Source: Paracoccaceae bacterium
GTDB lineage: Bacteria; Pseudomonadota; Alphaproteobacteria; Rhodobacterales; Rhodobacteraceae
DNA length: 16,752 nt
Direction: 5' to 3'
NCBI GenBank assembly: GCA_018222665.1
Contig: JAAEZW010000014.1
Span: forward strand, 1 to 16,752
In this document: piece by piece, positions 1 to 8,500 of the stretch
Position numbering within the stretch: the first letter of the stretch is position 1
How the letters are laid out: every line of letters starts with the position of its first letter
Made by a program: the position numbers and the translations under genes
The notes under the pieces: generated by a model
Database searches by the model: none
Seen by the model: the letters and a program-made list of their open reading frames with translations, nothing else
Told to the model about the DNA's origin: nothing

Positions 1-1016
<1,016 letters not shown>

Positions 1017-1022
1017 CCATAT

Positions 1023-1925
1023 ATGGCTGAGTGGGTCTACGCGGTTGAGGGGACGGAAACAGGGCACTCAATCGCCTTGGCGCTCGCTCTATTGGCGGCG
1101 TTCCTGCATGCGGTTTTTGGGGCCTTGCAAAAGGGGCGTCATGATCCATGGTTGTCGCGCGGTGCGATGGATTTTGGCTATGCAACCATCATGCTGCCTG
1201 TTGCTATCCTATTGGTCCCTGTACCTGAACCCGCGTTATGGCCCATTTTGTTCGGGGCTTGGGTCATCCACACGCTTTATAAGGTGCTGCAAGGATACGC
1301 CTATGTGAAAGGCGCCTACACGGTTGTGTATCCCGTCGTGCGCGGAACAGGGCCGCTCTTCACCGTCTTTGGGGCATATTTGATTTTCGGCGAAACCTTT
1401 AGCGCGATTCAGTGGATGGGTGTTGTTGTCCTGCTCTGCGGTATTTTTGGGTTGGCCGCCTATAATTTTATATTTTTGGAATCAAATCGCGAAACATTTG
1501 GACCTGCCTTGGTGTTTGCCATCGCAACAGGGTTTTTTGTGGCCCTTTATACGACATATGATGCCTATGGAATTCGCGCAGCTGAGAACCCATTTACATT
1601 TCTAGTTTGGTTTTTTGTGGTGGATGGCGTGACCTTTCCCGTAGTTGCAGCAATCAGGTGGCGGGGGATGCAGGATCGTCCCTCACTTGGCCCCCTGGTT
1701 CTGCGTGGCTATATCGGTGGTTTTGTCGCAATCCTTAGTTTTGGCTCAATCATGTTGGCCACACGTCTGGACAAAGTCGGCGAAGCCGCCATATTGCGGG
1801 AAACATCCGTGGTCTTTGCGGCGCTGATTGGGTGGTTGGTCCTAAAGGAAAAGGTGGGACCGCGCAGGATTATTTTGATGTGTTTAATTGCGCTGGGCGC
1901 AGTGATTGTGGAATTAGGTGGATAA
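1023..1925 (+). CDS. EamA/DMT-family membrane transporter
   Basis: This 300-residue integral membrane protein has about ten hydrophobic segments in two halves, the usual size and layout of the drug/metabolite transporter (EamA) superfamily. The first half ends with the family-like signature VYPVVRGTGPLF...IFGE (about residues 102-124). The second has AAILRETSVVFAALIGWLVLKEKVG (about 255-279), the matching helix pair that closes the second EamA repeat. The substrate cannot be read from sequence; members export or import amino acids, nucleotides or small metabolites. The ATG at 1023 is 6 bases after the ftsY stop, with no strong Shine-Dalgarno sequence, suggesting translational coupling. The stop (1923-1925) lies within the start region of ispZ. 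ftsY - EamA - ispZ is, from memory, a common order in roseobacters. Confidence 0.85.
   Translation: MAEWVYAVEGTETGHSIALALALLAAFLHAVFGALQKGRHDPWLSRGAMDFGYATIMLPVAILLVPVPEPALWPILFGAWVIHTLYKVLQGYAYVKGAYTVVYPVVRGTGPLFTVFGAYLIFGETFSAIQWMGVVVLLCGIFGLAAYNFIFLESNRETFGPALVFAIATGFFVALYTTYDAYGIRAAENPFTFLVWFFVVDGVTFPVVAAIRWRGMQDRPSLGPLVLRGYIGGFVAILSFGSIMLATRLDKVGEAAILRETSVVFAALIGWLVLKEKVGPRRIILMCLIALGAVIVELGG
1916..1921 (+). promoter_or_regulatory. Ribosome binding site deciding the ispZ start
   Basis: AGGTGG lies 5 bases before the ATG at 1927 and overlaps the alternative in-frame GTG at 1918. This favours the ATG as the ispZ start. It is embedded in the last codons of the upstream transporter gene. 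Confidence 0.6.
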
Positions 1926-1926
1926 G

Positions 1927-2535
1927 ATGAGCGAGCAGAAGCAAAACAATCAAATGCTGAAAACGATTTTAGAAACGCTGCCCGTGGCTGTTTTCTTTTT
2001 GACCTACATCTTTTTCAAAAACGAAGTTGTTGAATTTGCGGGCCAGGAATATACGGGCTTTGTCCTTGCTACGGCGATTTTTGTCCCCTTCCTCTGCGTC
2101 TCAACGGTGATCGGATGGCGATTGTTTGGCGAGGTGTCCAAGGTTCAATTGCTGACACTGGTTCTGGTACTGATTTTTGGTGGTTTGACGATTTTCCTGA
2201 ATGACGAAAGCTTTTTCAAGATGAAACCAACCTTGGTTTATGTCTTGTTTGGAGGGGCAATTGCGCTTGGGTTGGTGCAAGGCAAATCCTATCTTCAATC
2301 CATATTGGGCAGTTCGGTTCCCATGAAGGATGAGGGGTGGATGATCATCTCGCGTCGCATCATGATCTTTTTCTTTTCATTGGCGATCTTGAATGAAATC
2401 ATTTGGCGCACGCAATCATCCGAGGTTTGGGTTTATTTCAAAACCTTCGGGCTGACATTTGCGCTCTTGGTCTTCTTGGCAACACAATACAAAGTTCTGC
2501 AACAATACGGTGAATTTGACGAAGACAAGGATTAA
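1927..2535 (+). CDS. ispZ: Inner membrane septation protein IspZ/YciB
   Basis: This is a 202-residue polytopic membrane protein of the YciB/IspZ family. The family is implicated in cell envelope integrity and septation in the inner membrane; the molecular activity is not settled. The family's most recognisable stretch is present near the middle: FGGLTIFLNDESFFKMKPT, followed by YVLFGGAIALGL. A later helix pair contains SRRIMIFFFSLAILNEIIWR. The N-terminus is a short polar segment before the first helix, and the C-terminus is acidic (EFDEDKD). The ATG at 1927 is preferred over the GTG at 1918 because AGGTGG is well spaced for it; the GTG start would add three residues and overlap the upstream stop. 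It is the likely last gene of the ftsY operon. No T-tailed terminator is visible behind it. Confidence 0.9.
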   Translation: MSEQKQNNQMLKTILETLPVAVFFLTYIFFKNEVVEFAGQEYTGFVLATAIFVPFLCVSTVIGWRLFGEVSKVQLLTLVLVLIFGGLTIFLNDESFFKMKPTLVYVLFGGAIALGLVQGKSYLQSILGSSVPMKDEGWMIISRRIMIFFFSLAILNEIIWRTQSSEVWVYFKTFGLTFALLVFLATQYKVLQQYGEFDEDKD

Positions 2536-2570
2536 CGCATCCCAGCCATTCTCAGGATGATCAGTTGCGA

Positions 2571-2599
2571 TTGACCATCTGATTGCGTTGGGATACTAA
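2571..2599 (+). promoter_or_regulatory. Predicted sigma70-like promoter of metZ
   Basis: TTGACC (2571-2576) is followed after 17 bases by TACTAA (2594-2599); ATACTA with a 16-base spacer is an alternative reading. The predicted transcription start, about 2603-2606, falls at the first bases of the SAM-II aptamer, which fits an aptamer placed at the transcript's 5' end. Consensus match is by eye only. Confidence 0.55.
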
Positions 2600-2602
2600 G
2601 CG

Positions 2603-2658
2603 CTCGTGGAGATTTGTTACCGGATTGCGGGCCACGTAAAATAAACCGCTAAAAGGTC
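2603..2658 (+). promoter_or_regulatory. SAM-II riboswitch (metA element) aptamer upstream of metZ
   Basis: The segment has the SAM-II layout. The first strand of stem P1 is CGTGG (2605-2609). It is followed by the loop GATTTGTTACCGGATTGC (2611-2628), the returning P1 strand CCACG (2632-2636), an A-rich linker TAAAATAAA, and the 3' pseudoknot element GCTAAAAGG (2648-2656). The loop and the GCTAAAAGG element match the known SAM-II consensus as I remember it. ACC (2619-2621) can pair with GGT (2655-2657) as part of the pseudoknot. SAM-II binds S-adenosylmethionine and turns off methionine-synthesis genes, mainly in alphaproteobacteria. It sits directly upstream of metZ, the expected target. The region 2536-2570 before the promoter holds nothing else I can name. 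Confidence 0.88.
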
Positions 2659-2671
2659 AGGAAGAAAGAGC

Positions 2672-2705
2672 CCCCTTTCCCTTGGCCGAGTGGAAGGGGT
2701 TTTTT
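2672..2705 (+). terminator. Intrinsic terminator between SAM-II aptamer and metZ (attenuator)
   Basis: CCCC (2672-2675) plus TT and CC pair with GG, AA and GGGG (2692-2699), with one or two bulged bases. An inner CTT/GAG closes a GGCC loop. Six T residues follow directly (2700-2705). It lies before the metZ start codon, so it acts as a 5' attenuator rather than an end-of-gene terminator. AAAGG (2652-2656) in the aptamer could alternatively pair with CCTTT (2674-2678) in the terminator's left arm, giving a weak antiterminator in the SAM-free state. That switch is inference. Confidence 0.75.
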
Positions 2706-2731
2706 ATTGGCGAAATGCCACAGAGAATAAG

Positions 2732-3907
2732 ATGAGCGATACATTTAAATCACGCACAAAAATGGTCCATGGCGGAACCCGTCGGTCACAATATAACGAA
2801 GTTAGCGAAGCGATTTTTCTGACGCAAGGGTTTGTTTACGAAACAGCCGAAGATGCCCAAGCACGCTTCATTCAGGCAGGTGATGATGAATTTATCTATG
2901 CCCGTTATGGCAATCCGACTGTTGCCATGTTTGAAGATAGGATTGCGGCCCTAGAAGGCGCAGAAGATGCCTTTGCCACTGCATCGGGCATGGCGGCCGT
3001 AAACGGTGCCTTAATGTCTTTGGTGTCCACGGGGGATCACGTTGTTGCCTCTCGGGCGCTCTTTGGATCATGTCTGTACATACTAGAAGAAATCATGCCG
3101 CGCATGGGCGTGAACGTCACGTTTGTGGATGGTACCAATTTGGATGCATGGCGCACCGCCGTGACGCCTGATACAAAAATTGTGTTTTTCGAAACAATTT
3201 CAAACCCGACGCTTGAGGTTATTGACATCGCGGCAGTTTCGGAAATTGCGCATGCCAATGACGCACTGGTGATCATTGATAACGTCTTTACAACGCCTGT
3301 ATTTTCGAACGCGATTGCGCTTGGCGCGGATTTGGTGGTGTATTCCGCGACAAAACATATCGATGGTCAGGGCCGTACCTTGGGCGGTGTCATTTTGGGG
3401 CGCAAGGATATGATCCGCGGACCAATTGAAACCTATATGAAGCACACTGGCGGTTCGATGAGTCCGTTTACAGCGTGGGTCATGCTAAAAGGTTTGGAAA
3501 CCATCGAATTGCGTGTGCGTGCCCAAGCCTCAACGGCGCAGTTTCTGGCAGAAAAATTAAGTGGGCATGAAAATTTGTCACGCGTAATTTATCCAAATCA
3601 CCCGTCGCATGAAAAATATGATCTGGTGCAGCAGCAAATGGGCAGCGGTGGGACCGTATTCGCAATCGAAATTAAGGGCGGGCAAGAGGCCAGTTTTGCG
3701 TTCTTAAATCGCCTGCAAATTGCCGTGATTTCGAATAATTTGGGGGATGCCAAATCAATTGCAACGCACCCAGCGACGACCACTCACCAACGCCTGCCTG
3801 ATGATCAAAAGGCCGCTTTGAGGATCACGGATGGCCTAATTCGCTTCTCTGTCGGGTTAGAAGATCAAGAGGATCTTTTGGCTGATATTCTGGCGGCTTT
3901 GGGTTAA
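2732..3907 (+). CDS. metZ: O-succinylhomoserine sulfhydrylase MetZ
   Basis: MetZ is a PLP-dependent enzyme of the Cys/Met metabolism family. It makes homocysteine directly from O-succinylhomoserine and sulfide in methionine biosynthesis, in the cytoplasm. From the ATG at 2732 the protein has 391 residues, typical length. Visible features are IYARYGNPT (55-63; Tyr and Arg contact the neighbouring subunit's PLP phosphate), SGMAAV (85-90), ETISNPT (154-160), the PLP lysine K208 in SATKHIDGQGR, and the substrate-carboxylate arginine in LIRFSVGLED (near 371). An in-frame GTG at 2690 lies inside the attenuator hairpin and is rejected as the start. The Shine-Dalgarno sequence is weak (AGAG, 2722-2725). 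Regulation by SAM is indicated by the upstream riboswitch. Related enzymes (cystathionine gamma-synthase, MetY, methionine gamma-lyase) are less likely: the sequence has the MetZ-type YGNPTVAMFE stretch and a methionine-pathway riboswitch. Confidence 0.92.
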   Translation: MSDTFKSRTKMVHGGTRRSQYNEVSEAIFLTQGFVYETAEDAQARFIQAGDDEFIYARYGNPTVAMFEDRIAALEGAEDAFATASGMAAVNGALMSLVSTGDHVVASRALFGSCLYILEEIMPRMGVNVTFVDGTNLDAWRTAVTPDTKIVFFETISNPTLEVIDIAAVSEIAHANDALVIIDNVFTTPVFSNAIALGADLVVYSATKHIDGQGRTLGGVILGRKDMIRGPIETYMKHTGGSMSPFTAWVMLKGLETIELRVRAQASTAQFLAEKLSGHENLSRVIYPNHPSHEKYDLVQQQMGSGGTVFAIEIKGGQEASFAFLNRLQIAVISNNLGDAKSIATHPATTTHQRLPDDQKAALRITDGLIRFSVGLEDQEDLLADILAALG

Positions 3908-3919
3908 TTTTAAAACTGT

Positions 3920-3942
3920 CGCTTTTCACATTGAGAAAAGCG
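3920..3942 (+). terminator. Hairpin behind metZ, possible terminator
   Basis: A perfect 8-bp stem, CGCTTTTC (3920-3927) with GAAAAGCG (3935-3942), encloses a 7-base loop, 13 bases after the metZ stop. No T tract follows on the + strand, so termination efficiency is uncertain. Confidence 0.5.
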
Positions 3943-3946
3943 TTAC

Positions 3947-3975
3947 TGGAAACTTTCTGATCTGCGCTCTAGATT
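3947..3975 (+). promoter_or_regulatory. Weak candidate promoter for folE2
   Basis: TGGAAA (3947-3952), a 17-base spacer and TAGATT (3970-3975) match four of six consensus positions each. A start near 3982 would place the ATG at 3978 outside the transcript and favour the ATG at 4005. Weak evidence. Confidence 0.3.
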
Positions 3976-3994
3976 ATATGGACAGGAAAGTTTT

Positions 3995-3998
3995 GGAG
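3995..3998 (+). promoter_or_regulatory. Ribosome binding site deciding the folE2 start
   Basis: GGAG, 6 bases before the ATG at 4005, supports that start over the in-frame ATG at 3978, which has no purine-rich motif at usual spacing. Confidence 0.6.
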
Positions 3999-4004
3999 TT
4001 CGCC

Positions 4005-5096
4005 ATGAACATTCATAGTCGCGACGTAGATAAAGAGATCGAACGCAGTGAGGCGCAGGCCGCATTGGACGTTTTGCGCAGCTTTATCGCAGAAAAAGGT
4101 GCGGATGCATTGGATGGCCCGCATTTGACCGCGTTGCGTGGCTTGTTCCCCGCAGCTTACCCAGAACTTTCGCGCGAATTCCCAGATAATTTTGTGGTGG
4201 ATGCTGCGTATCGCGATACCTTGCCAGATCTGCAAAATGGCCCCAGTTCGCTGATCCGTGGGGAAAACCGTGTCATTCAACACGTCGGCATTTCAAATTT
4301 TCGCCTGCCTATCAGTTTCGCGACCAAGGCGGGTGGTTCTATCACGCTTGAAACCTCAGTAACGGGCACTGTCAGCCTTGAATCTGACAAAAAGGGCATC
4401 AATATGTCGCGCATCATGCGCAGCTTTTATAAGCACGCAGAAGAGCGATTTAGTTTTGATGTGGTTTCGGCCGTTTTGGATGATTACAAATCTGATTTGG
4501 AAAGCTTTGATGCGCGCATCGCATTGCGCTTTTCATACCCTATCAAGGTGGATAGCCTGCGGTCGGGTCTATCGGGGTATCAATATTACGACATTACTCT
4601 GGAATTGGTCGAACACGAAGGTGTGCGTCATAAAATGATGCATCTTGATTATGTTTATAGTTCAACCTGTCCCTGTTCACTGGAACTTTCTGAACATGCA
4701 CGCCAATCGCGTGGGCAGTTGGCAACACCGCATTCACAGCGTTCGGTGGCGCGCATTTCTCTTAAATTTGAACAGGGCGAAAAGCTTTGGTTCGAAGATG
4801 TGATTGATATGTGCCGCCGCGCTGTCCCGACTGAGACCCAAGTTATGGTTAAGCGCGAAGATGAACAGGCATTTGCGGAATTGAACGCAGCAAATCCAAT
4901 TTTTGTCGAGGATGCTGCACGCCTGTTTGCAGAACAACTAAGCGCAGATGCGCGGATTTCAGATTACCGTGTCGCGGCTAGTCACCAAGAAAGCCTGCAC
5001 AGCCATGATGCCGTGTCCGTCTTGACCAATGGATCCACATTTGAATCGAATTCCATTGATCCGCGCTTCTTTGAATCCTTAATCCACCGCGGATAA
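4005..5096 (+). CDS. folE2: GTP cyclohydrolase FolE2 (type IB)
   Basis: FolE2 converts GTP to 7,8-dihydroneopterin triphosphate, the entry step to folate (and in many bacteria queuosine). It is a T-fold enzyme unrelated in detail to zinc-dependent FolE. From ATG 4005 the protein is 363 residues, beginning MNIHSRDVDKEIERSEA as family members from this group do. The signature region is STCPCSLELSEHARQSRG (about 220-237), with the conserved CPC cysteines and a nearby His, followed by TPHSQRS (241-247). Further conserved blocks are PTETQVMVKREDEQAF (275-290), FVEDAAR (300-306) and ESLHSHDAVSV near 329-339. The alternative ATG at 3978 adds nine residues and is less well supported. It stands apart from folB and folP in the window. 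No zinc-uptake-regulator box was visible by eye, so I cannot say whether this is the sole or a stress-induced cyclohydrolase. Confidence 0.93.
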   Translation: MNIHSRDVDKEIERSEAQAALDVLRSFIAEKGADALDGPHLTALRGLFPAAYPELSREFPDNFVVDAAYRDTLPDLQNGPSSLIRGENRVIQHVGISNFRLPISFATKAGGSITLETSVTGTVSLESDKKGINMSRIMRSFYKHAEERFSFDVVSAVLDDYKSDLESFDARIALRFSYPIKVDSLRSGLSGYQYYDITLELVEHEGVRHKMMHLDYVYSSTCPCSLELSEHARQSRGQLATPHSQRSVARISLKFEQGEKLWFEDVIDMCRRAVPTETQVMVKREDEQAFAELNAANPIFVEDAARLFAEQLSADARISDYRVAASHQESLHSHDAVSVLTNGSTFESNSIDPRFFESLIHRG

Positions 5097-5138
5097 ACAC
5101 GCTTGACTTTGGTGTGATTGAACGCCAACGGTTTTGTC

Positions 5139-6590
5139 ATGTTTGATATTCGACCCATCGGATACGTGATCGGGATCATTGTGGCCTTTCTTGGCGTGAT
5201 GATGATTTTCCCAATGATCTTGGATTTTGCGGATGGAAACCCGCATTGGCGCGTATTTGCTCAAGCGGGGGCGATTACAACGCTATCGGGCTTGTTTGTT
5301 TCGATGTCGTGTTCGAATGGCAAATCCCAAGGACTTGAGCTGCAAAAGACATTTCTGCTTACGACAGGCGTTTGGGTGGTATTGCCGATTTTTGCGGCCC
5401 TGCCATTTTTAATGGGGGCAACACAGTCTTCTGTTGTCGATGCGGTTTTCGAGGCGACCTCGGGCCTGACAACGACGGGATCAACCGTGATCAGTGGTTT
5501 GGATGATTTGCCGCGTGGTTTACTCTTATGGCGCGGGCTACTGAATTGGTTAGGCGGCATTGGGATCATCGTTGTTGCGATGGTTTTTTTGCCTGAGTTG
5601 CGCGTTGGTGGCATGCAGATTTTCCGCGCGGAGTCCTTTGACACAATGGGGAAGATTTTACCGCGTGCCACGCAAATTTCAGGGCAAATTTCGATCATCT
5701 ATATTGGTTTGACGATTGCCTGTTTCCTAAGTTATATCATTGCCGATATGTCGGGATTTGATGCGCTTATCCACGCCCTGACGACCGTGGCAACAGGTGG
5801 GTTTTCGTCCCATGATGCATCATTCGCCGCAATGTCAGGGCCTGCGGAATATGTGGCATCACTTTATATGGTTTTAGCTGCCTTGCCATTTGTACGCTTC
5901 GTCCAGCTTTTAAATGGCAGTGCGCGGCCCATCTTTACCGATGAACAAATCCGCGGGTTTGTGGCGACATTGGCAGTGATTATCGCATTCAGTACGGTTT
6001 ACCTTATCTATTCGCAGAACTTTGCTATTGAACAGGCGTTTCGTCAGGCCCTATTCAATATCATCTCGATCATGAGTGGTACGGGTTACGCATCTGCTGA
6101 TTATATGTTGTGGGGCGCGCCCATGGTGGCGGTATTCTTCTTCATTGGATTGATTGGTGGTTGCGCGGGATCAACCGCGTGTTCGGTGAAAATCTTTCGC
6201 TATCAAATTATGCTTGCGGCCATGTCAACGCAACTGCGCCGCATCCAATCCCCAAACAGCGTGCATGTTCCGCATTTCCAAGATCGTCCAATTTCGCAGG
6301 ACGTCATGGACTCGGTCATGGTGTTCTTTGTGATGTTTTTTATCTCACTTGGGGCATTGGCGTTTTTGTTGGGGTTGACGGGCTTGGATTTCATTACGGC
6401 GCTGTCGGGTGCGGCGACAGCGATCGGAAATATCGGCCCAGGCCTTGGGCCAGAAATTGGCCCAACAGGGAATTTTGAAAACCTAAATAGCACGGCCAAA
6501 GGATTGCTGATCTTTGGCATGATTTTAGGCCGGCTGGAACTGATGGCCGTTTTTGTGTTGTTTACGCGCCGATTTTGGCAGGCCGCTTAA
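5139..6590 (+). CDS. trkH: Potassium uptake protein TrkH, channel subunit
   Basis: TrkH is the membrane-spanning subunit of the Trk/Ktr K+ uptake system. The 483-residue protein from ATG 5139 has the size and starting sequence (MFDIRPIGYVIG) of TrkH. All four selectivity-filter loops are visible: TSGLTTTGST (107-116), TTVATGGFS (215-223), MSGTGYAS (312-319) and TAIGNIGPG (427-435). A glycine-rich stretch GLIGGCAGSTACSVK (337-351) fits the intramembrane gating loop. A TTG at 5118 in frame would add seven residues; the ATG is preferred because the family starts there, although no good Shine-Dalgarno sequence precedes it. No TrkA regulatory subunit is encoded nearby. The 42 bases from folE2 contain no clear terminator or promoter. 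The gene converges on the minus-strand neighbour, and their stop codons overlap. Confidence 0.93.
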   Translation: MFDIRPIGYVIGIIVAFLGVMMIFPMILDFADGNPHWRVFAQAGAITTLSGLFVSMSCSNGKSQGLELQKTFLLTTGVWVVLPIFAALPFLMGATQSSVVDAVFEATSGLTTTGSTVISGLDDLPRGLLLWRGLLNWLGGIGIIVVAMVFLPELRVGGMQIFRAESFDTMGKILPRATQISGQISIIYIGLTIACFLSYIIADMSGFDALIHALTTVATGGFSSHDASFAAMSGPAEYVASLYMVLAALPFVRFVQLLNGSARPIFTDEQIRGFVATLAVIIAFSTVYLIYSQNFAIEQAFRQALFNIISIMSGTGYASADYMLWGAPMVAVFFFIGLIGGCAGSTACSVKIFRYQIMLAAMSTQLRRIQSPNSVHVPHFQDRPISQDVMDSVMVFFVMFFISLGALAFLLGLTGLDFITALSGAATAIGNIGPGLGPEIGPTGNFENLNSTAKGLLIFGMILGRLELMAVFVLFTRRFWQAA

Positions 6591-8365
6591 TCAATCCAAC
6601 ATTCAATCGGTGTTAGGATGTTTTGCGCCGATGCGATCAAGGCCACGTCATCCAACCGGTTGGTTTTGCCTGTCCGTAACCGCAGCCCTGCGGATTGCAT
6701 CATGCTCGCCAATGCATCAGTGGCAGCCGCAAAGTTCACATTGTTGGGCAAAACGCGGCCAGTGTCATCTCGGCTCACCAATATACCAGTTAGGTTTCCT
6801 GATTGATCCAAAACAGCCCCGCCAAAATCACCAGGCTCTGCCAACAAATCCAAACGGAATTTTTCTGCGTTCCCCGATAGATCGGTTGTTTCGATCACCG
6901 TTGCCTGGGTCACAGAGGCCAAGCCGAGGCGTCCGCCGTAGGGGTAGCTCGACAAAAAGGTTTTGTCGCCCTTACGCACTGCGTTACCCAATTTCGCATA
7001 AGAGATGGGGTTAAAATCAGATTTAGGGGACAGCAATCCTGCGCCTGTTTCAGAACGCGCGATAATCTCGGCATCATAGGTGCCGCTAATGGTCAGAGAG
7101 CTACACTGTTCAAGGTTGCTGGTGTCGGTCATTGCGTGGCCTTGATCCGAAACGAACACCGCACTTTTGACAAAGGCTGGTTTGCGGATCGCAACGCCAA
7201 ACTCCGTTTCAGGATCATTGATTGCGACGCTTAGGCTTGGGTCCAATGTGCCTGAGAATGTTTCAAAGCTTTTGCGCATATGTGCGACAAGTCTGTCGAA
7301 TTGTTCCTCGTTTTGATTGGGCCAAATCAATCCAAATCCTTTAATTTCACCACCCTTGTGTGACGCGGTGATAAATGCACGCGTAGATGTTCCTGCACCC
7401 GTGATTACGAAACGATCCTTGTTCAGCGATTTTTCGATGTTCATTGGAACGATGGAAAGGGTTGGTAAAACGCGATAGATCGCGGCCAAATCGCCGCGAT
7501 TTCCTGCAGCAGAAATCAAAAAGATTTGAGCGGGCGACGATGCATCCTGTGATTTGAAATGGGCCAGCGGTGCTGCGTAGGCGTCAAATGCGACGACCTC
7601 TTTGGGTAAATCGATGCTGATACCCGCCTCTAAGTCACGGTGTGTTTCAAGTCCAAGACCATTAAAAATTGCAAAATACTGTGCACGCAACTGTTCCCGC
7701 TGCGCGGTGGTCAAAACCCCAGTATCTTCATGCCCGTTATCGGTTTGCCATGCAGCCATTGAACGGCGTGTGCCGCGACCGAAAGAGGCATCAATCGTGC
7801 TATTGTAGTATCCCGCCCATTGCAAATAAAGTTGCAGGTCCATCTTTTCTTCACGGCTGAGCAATCCTTCGCTAGCACGCGCTACGCTTAGGGTTTCGTC
7901 GGGTACATAAATACTTTGTTCTGGGCTGGCTTGTTCTGACGCGGCGCTTTCAGCAGTTTCAACCACCGACACTTGTGTCGCTTCTTCTTGGACGACCTCT
8001 GCTTCGACAGTTTGCGCTGGTGTTACGGCCGCAGGTGTGGAGCCGATTGGGTAAATGCGTTGCCGATAATTTGCACCAGTTGCCAAAAAGCTATCCCGCG
8101 GGATCGCAGCACGTGCGCGCAATTGTGACATGCGCAAATCCGCCTTATCCTCTGGCAGAGGGCCAAGGGTAATGGCGTACCAACCAGATCCAATGGAATG
8201 CGCTTGTGTGTCAGGGAATTCTTGGGCATAGATGCGTGCGCGCGTTTCCGCCTCAAGCAGACTTGGTTGCGCTTCGATTTGGATCCAGTGCATGTCTTGC
8301 GCCGCGCTTGCACCTGCAATCAATAACATCCACATCGCAACGCATAAACCCAAATAATACCGCAT
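6587..8365 (-). CDS. Exported SPOR-like/peptidoglycan-binding protein with inactive trypsin-like domain
   Basis: This 592-residue protein has a signal peptide (residues 1-22, hydrophobic core then GASAAQ). A SPOR-like region (about 25-110) contains aromatic and Gly-Pro positions typical of septal-peptidoglycan-binding repeats. An acidic Ala/Glu linker follows (110-165), then a PG_binding_1 domain (about 168-228: LQLYLQWAGYYNSTIDASFG...RSMAAWQ). The middle part (240-395) is unrecognised. The C-terminal region (398-560) aligns with trypsin-like (S1) proteases around VSDQGHAMTD and GDFGGAVLD. The catalytic His position of the usual LTNAHV motif is occupied by Ser416, and the Ser of GDSGG is Phe514. 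No proteolysis is therefore expected; a periplasmic binding or scaffold role is more likely. The start is well supported: AGAGG lies 5 bases before the ATG. It is divergent from glyQ and convergent with trkH, so probably monocistronic. Confidence 0.8.
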   Translation of the reverse strand: MRYYLGLCVAMWMLLIAGASAAQDMHWIQIEAQPSLLEAETRARIYAQEFPDTQAHSIGSGWYAITLGPLPEDKADLRMSQLRARAAIPRDSFLATGANYRQRIYPIGSTPAAVTPAQTVEAEVVQEEATQVSVVETAESAASEQASPEQSIYVPDETLSVARASEGLLSREEKMDLQLYLQWAGYYNSTIDASFGRGTRRSMAAWQTDNGHEDTGVLTTAQREQLRAQYFAIFNGLGLETHRDLEAGISIDLPKEVVAFDAYAAPLAHFKSQDASSPAQIFLISAAGNRGDLAAIYRVLPTLSIVPMNIEKSLNKDRFVITGAGTSTRAFITASHKGGEIKGFGLIWPNQNEEQFDRLVAHMRKSFETFSGTLDPSLSVAINDPETEFGVAIRKPAFVKSAVFVSDQGHAMTDTSNLEQCSSLTISGTYDAEIIARSETGAGLLSPKSDFNPISYAKLGNAVRKGDKTFLSSYPYGGRLGLASVTQATVIETTDLSGNAEKFRLDLLAEPGDFGGAVLDQSGNLTGILVSRDDTGRVLPNNVNFAAATDALASMMQSAGLRLRTGKTNRLDDVALIASAQNILTPIECWID

Positions 8366-8402
8366 CCCAACCTCTTAAATAAGCTCTAATTCCACTTATT
8401 TG

Positions 8403-8415
8403 TTGGTCATACCAA
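8403..8415. promoter_or_regulatory. Small palindrome in divergent intergenic region, possible operator
   Basis: TTGGT-CAT-ACCAA forms a perfect 5-bp inverted repeat, 38 bases upstream of the minus-strand gene's start. It could be a regulator site, but a motif this short can arise by chance. Confidence 0.25.
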
Positions 8416-8500
8416 ACATTTCGCGGATTTCTAGTTTTATCTGACGAAATTTTCCCCGCGCTACGATGTCTCGTTTTTGTCTAAATTTCGCGGCCCTTCA

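Noticed and set aside
2690..2692. GTG as the metZ start codon
   Set aside because: It lies in the loop side of the terminator hairpin and would add 14 residues unlike the family; the ATG at 2732 begins the normal MetZ N-terminus.
5118..5120. TTG as the trkH start codon
   Set aside because: It is a rare start, and the seven added residues are not typical; the ATG at 5139 gives the usual TrkH N-terminus and length.
5097..5138. TTGACT at 5103-5108 as a trkH promoter
   Set aside because: No -10-like sequence lies at a suitable distance (the position holds CAACGG).
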